Source: CAYQUO01 sp964420835
GTDB taxonomy: Bacteria > Chloroflexota > Anaerolineae > Anaerolineales > Anaerolineaceae
Reading direction: 5' to 3'
Length of the DNA stretch: 64,000 nucleotides
Assembly: GCA_964420835.1 (NCBI GenBank)
Contig: CAYQUO010000008.1
Coordinates: forward strand, 44,789 to 108,788
Shown here one piece after another: positions 8,858 through 17,968 of this stretch (within the stretch, counting starts at the first letter, position 1; each line of letters begins with the position of its first letter). The notes below the pieces were generated by a model that was not told the DNA's origin, searched no databases, and was given only the letters and a program-made list of their open reading frames with translations. The translations under genes were made by a program, and so were the position numbers.

Positions 8858-9751
8858 ATGCCCGAACTTTCTCCGGAGCAAATAAAATCATACCGGGGAA
8901 TCACCTATTGTTCAGAACCCGGGCTAAGGGTTCATTCTGAAATTGCGGCGATCGAGTTTGTAAATCAACGCGGCTTCATCTTTTTCTGGCCCATCCAATC
9001 AGACCCTTTTCCAAGCCTTTGGACTGCAGTCGCTGGAAACCGTCCAGTTTCCGATGATCATGATGACCCCGGGCACATATGTTGGGGATGGAAGGATGCC
9101 ATCCTGGGCACCGGAAAATGGTACTATGGGAAGTTGCTTCGCCGCCGTAATACAATAATTTCATTGGAGTTGCTCCCTTATTTTTATGCCCTCTCACCCA
9201 ATTATGGCGACCCTGAAACCGATTATTTGGACGACTACAGGGAAGGGCGCTTGTCCAATGATGCAAAGGTCTTGTACCAGGCACTGCTTCAGGAAGGACC
9301 CTTAAACACCCTTGACCTGAGACGGAAAGCAAGACTAATGGAGAGGAGCAGTCAGAGCCGTTTTAGCAAGGCACTGGATGAACTACAGATGACTATGCGC
9401 ATTATCCCCGTAGGCATAAGCAATGCCGGCCCATGGCATTATGCCTTCCTGTACGATATCGTTCCACGCCATTTCCCAAAACTGATCCAGCAAGCAGAGC
9501 CTATTGCTGAGAATGAGGCATTCTCCAAACTTGCCCGCTCATTCTTCCTTTCCCAGGGAGCCGCCAGTTCAACCGCCATGGCCCGGTTGTTCCATTGGGA
9601 TGACCGGATTTTGGACCAGGTTGTATCCAAATTGGTTGAGGAGGGGTTTTTAATGGATAATGTTGAATTACCCGGTTCCAATGAAAAATATTTGGCAATC
9701 CCATCGCTGTTAAACTCCCCATCCAGGCAGTCCACCATTTTCGCCAAGTAA
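8858..9751 (+). CDS. AlkZ-related winged-helix protein
   Basis: A 297-residue protein that starts 10 bases after the thiolase stop. It looks like the AlkZ/YcaQ-related group built of tandem winged-helix modules: an HTH-like segment at about 133-175 (GPLNTLDLRRKARL, SQSRFSKALDELQ) and a second one near 230-265 (AMARLFHWDDRILDQVVSKLVEEGFL). True AlkZ and YcaQ are DNA glycosylases that unhook crosslinks, but their catalytic QxQ or QxD motif is not evident here, so glycosylase activity should not be assumed. The assignment rests on overall pattern. Alternative: a generic winged-helix DNA-binding protein. It is probably co-transcribed with the thiolase and the sirtuin downstream. Confidence 0.6.
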   Translation: MPELSPEQIKSYRGITYCSEPGLRVHSEIAAIEFVNQRGFIFFWPIQSDPFPSLWTAVAGNRPVSDDHDDPGHICWGWKDAILGTGKWYYGKLLRRRNTIISLELLPYFYALSPNYGDPETDYLDDYREGRLSNDAKVLYQALLQEGPLNTLDLRRKARLMERSSQSRFSKALDELQMTMRIIPVGISNAGPWHYAFLYDIVPRHFPKLIQQAEPIAENEAFSKLARSFFLSQGAASSTAMARLFHWDDRILDQVVSKLVEEGFLMDNVELPGSNEKYLAIPSLLNSPSRQSTIFAK

Positions 9752-9791
9752 CCTTTCTTACAATTATTGCCACTATATGGACAAATAAACC

Positions 9792-10571
9792 ATGACAACA
9801 TCAAAGACTTTACAAGAGAAAATCCATCAGGCCGGAATGATCATTCGGGAGGCAAACCATGTCGTTGTACTGACTGGTGCAGGGATCTCCGTCCCCTCCG
9901 GCATCCCGGATTTCCGATCTGAGGCTTCCGGGTTGTGGACACGGGACGACCCGATGGTGATTGCTTCGCTTACTTCATTTTTAAAAACCCCCCAAAAATT
10001 TTACGACTGGCTTCGTCCCCTATTGAATCAGCAAAAATCAGCACTTCCAAATTCCGCCCACCTGGCGCTTGCCGAGCTTGAGAAATCCGGCAGGCTGCAA
10101 GCATTATTAACCCAGAATATTGATGGGCTTCATCAGGCGGCAGGCTCGACCAACGTGATTGAACTTCATGGTGGTATGGGCTCGTTAACCTGTCCGAGCT
10201 GTCAATTCTCAACCGATACAGGCCCTTACCTTGAGCCACTGATTAACCATGGCAGTTTGCCACTCTGCCCAAATTGCGGAAAGGTCTTAAAACCGGATAT
10301 TGTCCTGTTCGAAGAAATGTTACCCGAGAAGGCCTGGTTTACCGCCGAACAACACTGCGAACTGGCAGATGCATTCCTGGTCGTTGGTTCGTCCCTCTCT
10401 GTGACACCGGTCGCCAACCTCCCCTTGTACGCGCTTCAGCACAAGGCAAGGTTGATCATTATTACCTATTCCCATACCTATCTTGACCAGCGTGCCGATG
10501 TCGTCATAAACGAGGATGTTAGCCACGTACTGCCCCTCCTTGTGGAAGAAGTCGTCAAGGGGCATGCCTGA
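9792..10571 (+). CDS. Sir2-family NAD-dependent protein deacylase
   Basis: A 259-residue sirtuin that removes acyl groups from lysine using NAD+. The NAD-binding GAGIS loop is at 29-33 followed by GIPDFR, TQNID at 107-111, and the catalytic His is H126 in ELHGG. A structural zinc site is formed by C134, C137, C159 and C162. The C-terminal VVGSSLSVTP loop completes the Rossmann part. It lacks the obvious Tyr/Arg pair of CobB-type desuccinylases in the usual place, so it may be mainly a deacetylase (inference). It sits 40 bases behind the AlkZ-like gene, probably as the last gene of that transcript, and is followed by a strong hairpin. Confidence 0.93.
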   Translation: MTTSKTLQEKIHQAGMIIREANHVVVLTGAGISVPSGIPDFRSEASGLWTRDDPMVIASLTSFLKTPQKFYDWLRPLLNQQKSALPNSAHLALAELEKSGRLQALLTQNIDGLHQAAGSTNVIELHGGMGSLTCPSCQFSTDTGPYLEPLINHGSLPLCPNCGKVLKPDIVLFEEMLPEKAWFTAEQHCELADAFLVVGSSLSVTPVANLPLYALQHKARLIIITYSHTYLDQRADVVINEDVSHVLPLLVEEVVKGHA

Positions 10572-10627
10572 TCAATCCAGGAATGAATCCCAAACGTCAA
10601 CGACCCAGTAAATAAACGGAATTAAAG

Positions 10628-10676
10628 ATACCGGTTTCGGATCTTCCAAACCCCGATACCGGTATTTAGTCCTTTT
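10628..10676. terminator. Bidirectional terminator between sirtuin and degV
   Basis: Arms at 10628-10640 and 10653-10665 pair over 13 bp with one T-T mismatch around a 12-base loop. TTAGTCCTTTT follows on the plus strand; CTTTAATTCC follows on the minus strand. It separates two convergent genes. Confidence 0.75.
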
Positions 10677-10705
10677 CAGAAACAACCCCACCACAGCGAC
10701 CTGGT

Positions 10706-11563
10706 TTATGTTGAAAATATATCCACAGGCGCGAAAGCAAGCCCGACCAGGCTTGGACCTGTATGAGCCCCCAGCACAGGGGCAACCGGTGTTACAGGTT
10801 CAAAATGGCACTTACACCGGGACTGGATTAATTCGACCAAGTAATCAACTGATTCGAGATTCTTCCCATGAAGAGGTTGCACCCGAAGTTCACTTCCAGC
10901 GGGATAAACCGATTCTATAAAGTCAACTATTCTGTTCATGGCCCGCTTGAGCGTCACTTCCTGACCTTCAGTTCGATACTTGCCACTCTCGCGGTCCACA
11001 GTAATGATCGGTTTAATATTCAATAAAGAAGCGACCAGGCCTTTCAGGTGGCTAATTCTTCCCCCATGAATTAAATACTTCAAACTGTTCAGGGTGAAGA
11101 CCCCAAAAGCCTTATCGCCGATCTCCTGCAGGTGGGTAAGTATCTTCTCCAGCGGCCAGCCGTTTTTTATCGCCCTAGCGGCCGCCTCAACCTGCCAACC
11201 CTGCGGACAGGATAGGGTTTTTGTATCCACAATCGTCACGCGGGCTTCAGGCACCATGGCGGCGCCGGCCGTGGCGGCACTAACGGTGCCACTTAAGCCA
11301 GAGGAGATATGTATGGAGAGAATATCCGGATCTGTCTCAGCCAGGTTCCGGTAAAGGTCTGCAAATTCTCCTGCAGATGGCTGCGAAGTGGTTGGGAACT
11401 CCTCGGTTTTGGAAAGCATGTCGTAAAATTCATCTGCAGCCAGATCCTTTCCTCCCTCATATGTTCTCCCTTCCAAGGTAATGCGGAGGGGAACATATTT
11501 TATGTCCAATCCGGTTTTTTGCTCTGGGGCCAGATCAGCCCCATGGTCCGTAACAATTTGCAT
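10706..11563 (-). CDS. DegV family fatty-acid-binding protein (FakB-like)
   Basis: A 285-residue DegV protein. Members bind one fatty acid in a tunnel and present it to the FakA kinase for phosphorylation. Family marks: N-terminal VTDHGADLAPE, the fatty-acid carboxylate-binding TSQPSAGEF with TTS at about 59-61, HISSGLSGTVSAA near 85-97, and the GGRISHLKG region. AAGGAGAAAAC precedes the ATG. No fakA or phospholipid gene is close. It is a stand-alone unit between two terminator regions. Confidence 0.92.
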   Translation of the reverse strand: MQIVTDHGADLAPEQKTGLDIKYVPLRITLEGRTYEGGKDLAADEFYDMLSKTEEFPTTSQPSAGEFADLYRNLAETDPDILSIHISSGLSGTVSAATAGAAMVPEARVTIVDTKTLSCPQGWQVEAAARAIKNGWPLEKILTHLQEIGDKAFGVFTLNSLKYLIHGGRISHLKGLVASLLNIKPIITVDRESGKYRTEGQEVTLKRAMNRIVDFIESVYPAGSELRVQPLHGKNLESVDYLVELIQSRCKCHFEPVTPVAPVLGAHTGPSLVGLAFAPVDIFST

Positions 11564-11691
11564 TGTTTTCTCCTTGGCAATTCAGGATAAAAGATGTAAC
11601 AATTGTCAGATCGGGAATTATATCCTAACAAGGAAATTTTGAACTCTCCAGCGGGGATTTGTATTCCGGATTTCACTTGAGGCAAAATGAC

Positions 11692-13479
11692 CTATCGACT
11701 GCCTTTCCGACCGAATTGCCTCTCCAACAGATCAATCGAAAGGTGGATCATGGTGGGTCGTCCGTGGGGGCAGGTTCGTGGAGAACTGCATTTTTCGAGG
11801 TCTCGTATCAATGCTTCCTGTTCTGCAACAGATAATAATTGCCCTCCTTTAATAGCAACCCGTTTGCAGATACGAGCGATCAGGCGATTCTCCATTTGGG
11901 ATTGCAATTGAGTTTCATCTTCTTCAAAATCCTCCACAATTGACCGAAGAGCAATCCCAGGGTCAATGTTCCCTAAAAATTCCGGAATGGCCCGGATGCG
12001 AAATGCCCCCGGGCCGAAAGGGTCAACCAGAAACCCGAGCTTTTCCAAGGTTGGCAGTTGCGCCTCCAGCAAGGCAGAACTATGCGGAGGAAGCTGCAGC
12101 AAACAGGGTTCAAGAAGGTTTTGTGCCAACACCTCCCCTCTTCCCAGGTTTAAATATTTCTCGAATAATATTCTTTCATGGGCGGCATGTTGATCGACCA
12201 GATAAAGCCCGTCCGGGCCTTCGGCGACCAGATAGGTTGCCCCAATCTGGCCTATCAGCCTTAGGATCGGGAAATGTGCCGAGCGAAGTGGTTCCTGGGT
12301 GTGGGTTTCCGGCCCTGCACCTGGTGGATGCAACTGATTACCATCGGGAGCAACCTTCCCGGCAACTGCCGCTTCTTCAGTGGACATTTGCCAGGATGGA
12401 TGGATGGCATCTTTCCAGGTTTCAAGTTGGTCTCGTTGACCTGTTAAGCGCCCACCATCGTTCCAAGTCTGTTGGTAAACTGGCGGGAAAGGTGAATAAG
12501 CCAGCAAACCCCGCCGAACGGACCGTTGGACAATGGAAAACACCCGGTCTGGCTGTCGGAAGCGTACTTCAGCCTTGGCTGGATGGACATTTACATCGAC
12601 CCACTCCGGGTCCATGGAAATAAAAAGAACACCAAGGGGGAACCGGCCAACCATCAGGTATGTGCGATAAGCCTTGAGTATGGCTGAAGTGAGTGAATTG
12701 TCCTGCACCCAACGCCCGTTAACAAAAAAGGTGATCTCTTTTCGATTCGAGCGGGTGAGCGTAATGGGGCTGACATAGCCACTGACCTCAAGTCCTTCAT
12801 CCTTGAGGGAAATTTCAAGAAGTTGGCGTGAGATTTCCACCCCATACAGGGAAGCCATGATTTCACGACGGTCGCCCCTGCCTGTGGTCTGCAAAACCCT
12901 TTTTCCATCCTGGATCAGATCGAACCGTACGCCTGGGTAGGCGATCGCATAGCGGGTTACCAGCGAATCAATCTGTTGCCGTTCTGTAGAATCACGTTTG
13001 AGGAACTTTAGGCGTGCCGGAACATTAAAAAACAGGCTCTCTACTGAGACCAATGTACCCTGAGGCCCTCCATGTGCCTCCTCAGCAACCACCGCTCCAC
13101 CTTCTACAACCAATCGGGCGGCCATATTTTGACTTTCATGCCTGGAGATAATGGACAAGCGGGATACCGACGCAATGGAAGCCAGTGCTTCGCCTCGGAA
13201 TCCAAGGGTGGTGATACGGAAAAGATCTGCAGCGGTGTTCAACTTGCTGGTGGCATACCGTGTCAAGGCAAGTTTTAATTCCTCCGCAGGAATGCCGACC
13301 CCATCATCGCTTACGGTTATCTGTTGCCTGCCTGCAGCCACAACATTGATGGTTATGGAGCGCGATCCTGCATCCAAAGAATTTTCCAGCAATTCTTTGA
13401 CCACGGAAGCAGGCCGTTCCACTACTTCGCCTGCTGCGATCTGCGACGCAACATCTTCCGTAAGGATATGAATGGGCAT
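11692..13479 (-). CDS. mutL: DNA mismatch repair protein MutL
   Basis: A 595-residue MutL. The N-terminal GHKL ATPase carries IAAGEVVERPASVVKELLENSLDAG, the DDGVGI loop and TLGFRGEALASI. The C-terminal part holds the endonuclease metal site DQHAAHE (429-435) followed by a Glu five residues on, and CPHGRPT near the end. It is therefore a nicking-type MutL, expected in species without MutH. The middle linker (about 335-390) is low in conservation and normal for the family. A GGAGG sits 8 bases upstream of the ATG, and a TATAAT lies just before it. mutS is not in this window. Confidence 0.96.
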   Translation of the reverse strand: MPIHILTEDVASQIAAGEVVERPASVVKELLENSLDAGSRSITINVVAAGRQQITVSDDGVGIPAEELKLALTRYATSKLNTAADLFRITTLGFRGEALASIASVSRLSIISRHESQNMAARLVVEGGAVVAEEAHGGPQGTLVSVESLFFNVPARLKFLKRDSTERQQIDSLVTRYAIAYPGVRFDLIQDGKRVLQTTGRGDRREIMASLYGVEISRQLLEISLKDEGLEVSGYVSPITLTRSNRKEITFFVNGRWVQDNSLTSAILKAYRTYLMVGRFPLGVLFISMDPEWVDVNVHPAKAEVRFRQPDRVFSIVQRSVRRGLLAYSPFPPVYQQTWNDGGRLTGQRDQLETWKDAIHPSWQMSTEEAAVAGKVAPDGNQLHPPGAGPETHTQEPLRSAHFPILRLIGQIGATYLVAEGPDGLYLVDQHAAHERILFEKYLNLGRGEVLAQNLLEPCLLQLPPHSSALLEAQLPTLEKLGFLVDPFGPGAFRIRAIPEFLGNIDPGIALRSIVEDFEEDETQLQSQMENRLIARICKRVAIKGGQLLSVAEQEALIRDLEKCSSPRTCPHGRPTMIHLSIDLLERQFGRKGSR

Positions 13480-13721
13480 ACCTCAATCCTCCGGTTATTA
13501 TACCTTTCAAGATAACTCCCCCCTGCTGCAGACTGATCTCACCCGGCAATCCCCATACCGGAAGAGCATTCAAATTCGTTGAATCCCTACAATGTTACCG
13601 AAGAGGTAATAATTCATTTCAATACCTATTCTACGGGATTTCGCTATTTCCTGATTGCTATTTCTGGCCTGCACCACCAATGCACACCAATCCAAGTGAT
13701 AAGATTCATGCAGGGGCATGG

Positions 13722-13750
13722 TTGACGAATGGATAGAAACCCATTATATT
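13722..13750 (+). promoter_or_regulatory. rnpB promoter
   Basis: TTGACG at 13722-13727, a 17-base spacer, and TATATT at 13745-13750. The predicted start, about 7 bases on, falls at 13757, right at the first base of the RNase P RNA P1 helix. Confidence 0.8.
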
Positions 13751-13756
13751 GAAATT

Positions 13757-14187
13757 GTCCCAGGCTGGCCGGGCGGTCGCGGTGCTGAAACATCAGCATC
13801 GAGGAAAGTCCGCACTCCAAAGAGCAGGGTGCCGGGTAACACCCGGAGCGGGGAGCCTCCCATGGGGCGAACCTGCTGGATGGGCCACAGAAACATACCG
13901 CCTTACCAAAGGCAAGGGTGAAATGGTGGTGTAAGAGACCACCGGCGCAGTCAGCAATGCTGCGGCCAGGCAACCCCCACCCGGAGCAAGGCCAAGCAGG
14001 GGCGAAGTTCATCCCCAAGGGATGGACGGGAAATGGCTCGTTTCCCGGTGAAAACGCCAAAGCCCCGGGTAGGCTGCTTGAACTGCCTGGCAACATGCAG
14101 TCCAGAGAGATGGCCGCCCAAACGGTGAAAGTCCGGAAACGGATACTCCACTGTTGGACAGAATGCGGCTTACAGGCCAGCCTGGGC
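13757..14187 (+). ncRNA. rnpB: RNase P RNA, bacterial class A
   Basis: The catalytic RNA that cuts 5' leaders from pre-tRNAs. The ends pair as P1: CCCAGGCTGGCC at 13759-13770 with GGCCAGCCTGGG at 14175-14186, a perfect 12-bp helix. Conserved core pieces are present in order: GAGGAAAGTCCGCACTCC (CR I), the ACAGAAA segment, GGGTGAAATGGTGGTGTAAGAGACCACC (P10-P11/CR II region), AGCAAGGCCAA, and the 3' GACAGAATGCGGCTTACAGG (CR IV-V). The length of about 430 nt is normal. Short reading frames overlapping it on both strands are spurious. The exact 5' end is inferred from promoter spacing and P1. Confidence 0.95.
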
Positions 14188-14262
14188 CTGAAATCAACCC
14201 ACCCGGAAATACTACCAACCTGAGGCTGTCATTCAGGGAAAAGACCCTTGCAGCCGGCAATG

Positions 14263-14291
14263 ATCCGCCGTGAACAACCGGGCGGATTTTC
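14263..14291 (+). terminator. Terminator of rnpB
   Basis: ATCCGCC at 14263-14269 pairs with GGCGGAT at 14281-14287 and is followed by TTTCCTT. It abuts the stop of the convergent diesterase gene. Confidence 0.7.
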
Positions 14292-14292
14292 C

Positions 14293-15057
14293 TTATCGCG
14301 TTGGGTGAATTTCTTCCAAAACCTGGTTAAGGATATCCGGCCGGTTTGTAACGATTCCGTGCACTCCAAGATGGATTAATCTGCGCATCTCCTCCGGGTC
14401 ATCGGGATCCCAGGCAAACACCGACAAACCGTTCAGGCGGCTTTCATCGAGAACCGTACGATCACAATAACGGTAATAGCACGCCTGAATGTTGGCCACC
14501 GGAAGGACCTGGTCGACCAATTGCCGCGGCGTCAGGGTACCATCCTGGGGCCAGGGATTATGCAACGCTGGAGTAGCAGGAAGCAGGTTCCTGGCGTAGC
14601 GCAGAACATTCTCCGAGAATGCATCAAGGATGATGCGTTCCACGAAACCTTCTCTTTTCACAATAGACGCCACTGCCTCTGCAGTAGCAATTCCTTCTAC
14701 TTCAGCCGTTTTCCTGTCTGTTGTTTCAGGCTCATATTTCAATTCCAAACAAAGGCGGACATCATGAGGGCGGACAAGTTCGATGACCTCCATCAGGGTG
14801 GGTACCTTTTCCCCCTTCCCGGCGTTCAATTGCTTGATTTCAGAAAGGTTTTTTTCCCACACCTTCCCTGAACCATTTGTCGTTCGATCCACGGTTTCAT
14901 CATGCATTACGACCACATGTCGATCGCGGGTCAGCCGTAAATCCATTTCGATCAGATCCACTCCAATCTCGATCGCCCGTCGAAAAGCCATCAGGGTGTT
15001 CTCCGGGCACTCCCGCGAGGCTCCCCGATGGGCACTGCGAATCAAAGGATACTTCAT
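14293..15057 (-). CDS. Glycerophosphodiester phosphodiesterase, copy 1
   Basis: A 254-residue cytosolic GDPD-fold phosphodiesterase, which cleaves glycerophosphodiesters or related diesters to an alcohol and a phosphomonoester. The metal and catalytic residues are visible: HRG with ECPENT near residues 10-20, EMD in VDLIEMDLRLTRD, and HDETVDRTTNG. The C-terminal WDPDDPEEMRRLIHLGVHGIVTNRPD is typical. There is no signal peptide, so its substrate must be imported. It is strikingly similar to the second diesterase at 21265, including an unusual PQDGTLTP..QVLP segment, so the two are recent paralogues. The ATG at 15057 with AGAGGTG upstream was chosen over a start 19 codons earlier. Divergent from gntR. 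Confidence 0.92.
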   Translation of the reverse strand: MKYPLIRSAHRGASRECPENTLMAFRRAIEIGVDLIEMDLRLTRDRHVVVMHDETVDRTTNGSGKVWEKNLSEIKQLNAGKGEKVPTLMEVIELVRPHDVRLCLELKYEPETTDRKTAEVEGIATAEAVASIVKREGFVERIILDAFSENVLRYARNLLPATPALHNPWPQDGTLTPRQLVDQVLPVANIQACYYRYCDRTVLDESRLNGLSVFAWDPDDPEEMRRLIHLGVHGIVTNRPDILNQVLEEIHPTR

Positions 15058-15098
15058 AACACCTCTTGTAAATAACACAAAACCATGAACGGTTCTTG

Positions 15099-15127
15099 AG
15101 TATAGCCATGTCATAAGTGGTGGTCAA
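15099..15127 (-). promoter_or_regulatory. Promoter of diesterase copy 1
   Basis: On the minus strand, TTGACC (15127-15122), a 17-base spacer, then TATACT (15104-15099). It lies about 40 bases from the oppositely directed gntR promoter. Confidence 0.7.
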
Positions 15128-15167
15128 GGATTACCTGGTGGATGAGATTCCCACATCAGTATTTCAT

Positions 15168-15195
15168 TTGACTTTCGTCGCATTATCCCTATAAT
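15168..15195 (+). promoter_or_regulatory. gntR promoter
   Basis: TTGACT at 15168-15173, a 16-base spacer, TATAAT at 15190-15195. The expected start point lies inside the operator that follows. Confidence 0.75.
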
Positions 15196-15199
15196 AATC

Positions 15200-15217
15200 G
15201 TTATAACATGTTACAAC
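15200..15217. promoter_or_regulatory. Predicted GntR operator, site 1
   Basis: GTTATAACATGTTACAAC is an imperfect inverted repeat with the perfect 10-bp palindrome TAACATGTTA at its centre (15204-15213). It begins 4 bases after the -10 box and covers the predicted start of gntR, suiting autorepression. A copy identical at 16 of 18 positions stands at the same spacing from another -10 box at 21195-21212. Regulator binding is inferred from proximity and symmetry. Confidence 0.65.
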
Positions 15218-15246
15218 CTGGTTCCTTTTGTCAGGAGTGTCCTTCA

Positions 15247-15999
15247 ATGATCGCACCTGTTAAAACAAGAACCATGACCCTGACAGATTTGACGATCTGT
15301 GAACTGGAGAAAGCCATTGCCGAGGGAACTTTTCCACCAGGAGGACAATTCCCCAGTGAAAATGAACTGATTCGCTTATTGGGTGTTTCCCGCACAACCG
15401 TCCGTGAAGCGCTGCGGCGATTGGAAGAACGGGGAATGATCGTTCGCAAGCAGGGTGTTGGAACCTTTCTCCGAAATAGAGGCATTGTGGACCAGTTGAA
15501 TGAAAATTTCAGCGTTGTCGAACTGGTCCGGTCGGCTAACATGGATTATGGCGCAAAAGATGTATCGGTTAATAAAGTTCCATCAAACAAGAAAATTGCC
15601 GAAAAACTTCAAATTGAAAGCGGAGAACCGGTTATTTTGGTCCAGCGGACCAGAACTGCCAACCAGAGGCCGGCCGCCTTCTCGCTGGATTACTTCCCAT
15701 CCTGGGTGGTACCAGACCCCGATATCTTTAAAGATGCCGTCCTAAACGATACCCTTTACAGGGTTCTAAAAGAAACTTTACACATATCCATCTCCTACGG
15801 GATCGCCCATCTGTTCAGCGAAAACGCCTCATTGGCAATATCAAAAACCCTGGAATTGGAACAGAACTGTGCAATCATGAAACTGGAACAGGTTGATTAC
15901 GACGCCCGGGAAAATCCAGTGCTGTATACAAACGACTATTATGCACCTGGCATCTTTGACTTTGTTGTTTTTCGCAAAGGAGGGGGAGTCAGAGGATAG
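15247..15999 (+). CDS. GntR-family regulator, HutC/UTRA subfamily
   Basis: A 250-residue regulator. The N-terminal winged helix (about 10-75) carries FPPGGQFPSENELIRLLGVS and TTVREALRRLEERGMI. The rest is a UTRA-type ligand domain (about 90-245) with the marks EKLQIESGEPVILVQRTR and ALDYFPSW-like SLDYFPSWVVPD. HutC-type regulators usually sense a sugar, amino acid or phosphonate intermediate of the pathway they control. The start at 15247 has AGGAG 9 bases upstream; another Met lies 9 codons on. The gene stands directly before the ABC importer on the same strand and next to a diesterase, with a matching operator at a second diesterase, so it most likely controls this locus. Confidence 0.9.
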   Translation: MIAPVKTRTMTLTDLTICELEKAIAEGTFPPGGQFPSENELIRLLGVSRTTVREALRRLEERGMIVRKQGVGTFLRNRGIVDQLNENFSVVELVRSANMDYGAKDVSVNKVPSNKKIAEKLQIESGEPVILVQRTRTANQRPAAFSLDYFPSWVVPDPDIFKDAVLNDTLYRVLKETLHISISYGIAHLFSENASLAISKTLELEQNCAIMKLEQVDYDARENPVLYTNDYYAPGIFDFVVFRKGGGVRG

Positions 16000-16067
16000 A
16001 CCATTAATCATCCATTGATAGAATTGTTCTCCTCAATCCATACCCAAGAAGGGACACCAGCAATGCC

Positions 16068-17123
16068 ATGACGACCCTGACAATTAAAAACCTGGTAAAA
16101 AAATACGGTGACAACACCGTTGTTGACCACCTTAATCTTACCGTGAATGATGGAGAATTCGTCACCCTGCTTGGACCTTCGGGATGCGGGAAGACAACCA
16201 CCCTGAGAGCCATCGCCGGCCTGGCGGAGATTGACGGAGGCGAGATCTACTTTGATGACAGGTTAATGAACAATGTTCCCCCCAACAAACGTTCCGCCTC
16301 AATGGTCTTTCAAACTTATGCCCTTTTTCCACACATGAGCGTGCAGGAGAATGTCGGATACGGGCTTAAAATGCAAAAGGTGCCCAAGGCTGACAAACAA
16401 AAACGGGTCAATGAAGTTCTGGAGATGATGGGACTAAGTGAATTGGCAAACCGCCGACCCGGGCAGCTTTCCGGCGGGCAGCAACAGCGAGTAGCTGTGG
16501 CCCGGGCGATTGTGACCCAGCCTTTGCTCCTTCTGTTTGACGAGCCATTATCAAACCTGGACCTTAAATTGCGTGAACGCTTGAGGATTGATATACGCGA
16601 ACTGCAACGCCGCTTGAAAATCACGTCGATCTATGTCACACATGACCAGGCTGAAGCGCTGGTAATCTCTGATCGGATCGCCATCATGGACAAAGGGATC
16701 ATCGTCCAGATGGGCGACCCTGTCAGCGTTTACAACCGCCCAAATTCCGCCTTCACTGCTGATTTTATTGGCCAGGCAAATACGATCAAAGGCAGGGTCA
16801 TCTCATCGAACAACCAGGGCAGCATTATCGAGACACCCATCGGCACGCTGGAATCATCAGACATTCTTCAAAGCCATCCCAATGACGTCCTCGCCTGTTG
16901 GCGGCCTGAAGACATGATGTTTTATCAAGAGGGCGTGCAAAACAAGGTGGAATGTGTCGTCATCCGCAATATTTTCATGGGGAACCTTACCGAGATCTTC
17001 GTCGATGTGAACGGGAATACCTTCCGTATGCAAATCAGCGGTGCTGTTGATCTTATGCCCGGGGACAGGGTGACACTTGGCATTTCAAATGACAGGATCC
17101 GGGTGATTGGGGGTTCTCAATGA
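16068..17123 (+). CDS. ABC importer ATPase (PotA/FbpC/UgpC type)
   Basis: A 351-residue ATP-binding subunit. Walker A GPSGCGKTT at 36-44, Q-loop in VFQTYALFPHM, signature LSGGQQQRVAVARA, Walker B LLLFDEPLSNLD and the switch His in YVTHDQAEA. The C-terminal 110 residues form a TOBE/OB regulatory domain, as in importers for polyamines, iron, maltose or glycerol-3-phosphate. AGAAGGG lies upstream of the ATG. Its stop overlaps the next gene's start by 4 bases (ATGA), so translation of ATPase and permease is coupled. It energises the two permeases that follow. Confidence 0.95.
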   Translation: MTTLTIKNLVKKYGDNTVVDHLNLTVNDGEFVTLLGPSGCGKTTTLRAIAGLAEIDGGEIYFDDRLMNNVPPNKRSASMVFQTYALFPHMSVQENVGYGLKMQKVPKADKQKRVNEVLEMMGLSELANRRPGQLSGGQQQRVAVARAIVTQPLLLLFDEPLSNLDLKLRERLRIDIRELQRRLKITSIYVTHDQAEALVISDRIAIMDKGIIVQMGDPVSVYNRPNSAFTADFIGQANTIKGRVISSNNQGSIIETPIGTLESSDILQSHPNDVLACWRPEDMMFYQEGVQNKVECVVIRNIFMGNLTEIFVDVNGNTFRMQISGAVDLMPGDRVTLGISNDRIRVIGGSQ

Positions 17124-17965
17124 CGAAAAAGAATCACACCTTTCTCATCCTGTTGCTCCTGCTTCCCGGTGTGGGCTACATCGCCTTAATGATCGCCTCA
17201 GCGCTGGTCATGACAATCCTGCAAAGCCTTGGCATGTTCAATTTTACCGGCGAGGATGTGTTTGACCTCCAACAGTGGGTTAAAGTCATGAACCAGCAAA
17301 CATTGGACGCCTTTCTATACACGAGCAAAGTGGCGTTAATAAGCGCGTTTTTTTGCATGATCCTGGCCTACCCACTTGCCCTTTATCTAAGGAAAAATTT
17401 CTTTGCCAAAAAAATATTCAACGCCATCATGCGCATGCCGTTGTTCATGCCCGCGCTTGTGGCCGCCTTCCTGATCCTGAATGTGATCGCCTATCACGGA
17501 ATTGTAAATGAGGTCCTTGTTCGCATTGGTATCCTCTCGGAACCTTTGCGATTAACACACGATGATTATGGACTTGGAGTGATTGGGATCCAGATCTGGA
17601 AAAATCTTCCCTTCCAAACCCTGATCGTAACCTCGGTGCTGGCGAGCATTCAATCGGACCTTGAAAGCGCAGCGAAGAATTTGGGGGCCGGTGGATGGCA
17701 GGTTTTTCGGGATGTTCTTTTCCCGCTCTCCATACCCGGGATCTTAACTGGCATCATCCTTGTGTTCATAGGAATTTTTGGGGATTATGCAATTAACACA
17801 GTCGCAGGCCCCAATTATCCTCCATCCCTGGCGATTCGCATGTATGTTAATGCACGCACATTTAATGACTGGGGGCAGGCTGCCTGCCTGGCCATTATCA
17901 TAATGTTTTTTGCCATGTTGTATGCCTGGTTGTTCACGCGCCTGGCCAAACTTGTTGTGAGGTGA
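17120..17965 (+). CDS. ABC importer permease, PotB-like
   Basis: A 281-residue inner-membrane permease with about six helices. The binding-protein-dependent transport signature (EAA loop) is at about residues 180-205: LESAAKNLGAGGWQVFRDVLFPL, with the conserved Gly and the contact to the ATPase. The family is that of the spermidine/putrescine and iron/2-aminoethylphosphonate-like importers. It overlaps the ATPase gene by 4 bases and is 3 bases from the second permease gene, making a tight operon. Substrate cannot be read from the permease. Confidence 0.92.
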   Translation: MTKKNHTFLILLLLLPGVGYIALMIASALVMTILQSLGMFNFTGEDVFDLQQWVKVMNQQTLDAFLYTSKVALISAFFCMILAYPLALYLRKNFFAKKIFNAIMRMPLFMPALVAAFLILNVIAYHGIVNEVLVRIGILSEPLRLTHDDYGLGVIGIQIWKNLPFQTLIVTSVLASIQSDLESAAKNLGAGGWQVFRDVLFPLSIPGILTGIILVFIGIFGDYAINTVAGPNYPPSLAIRMYVNARTFNDWGQAACLAIIIMFFAMLYAWLFTRLAKLVVR

Positions 17966-17968
17966 ACC

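Noticed and set aside
13644..14260. Several overlapping reading frames of 60-150 codons on both strands
   Set aside because: They lie within the RNase P RNA gene, whose P1 helix and conserved core are clear. The frames have no family pattern.
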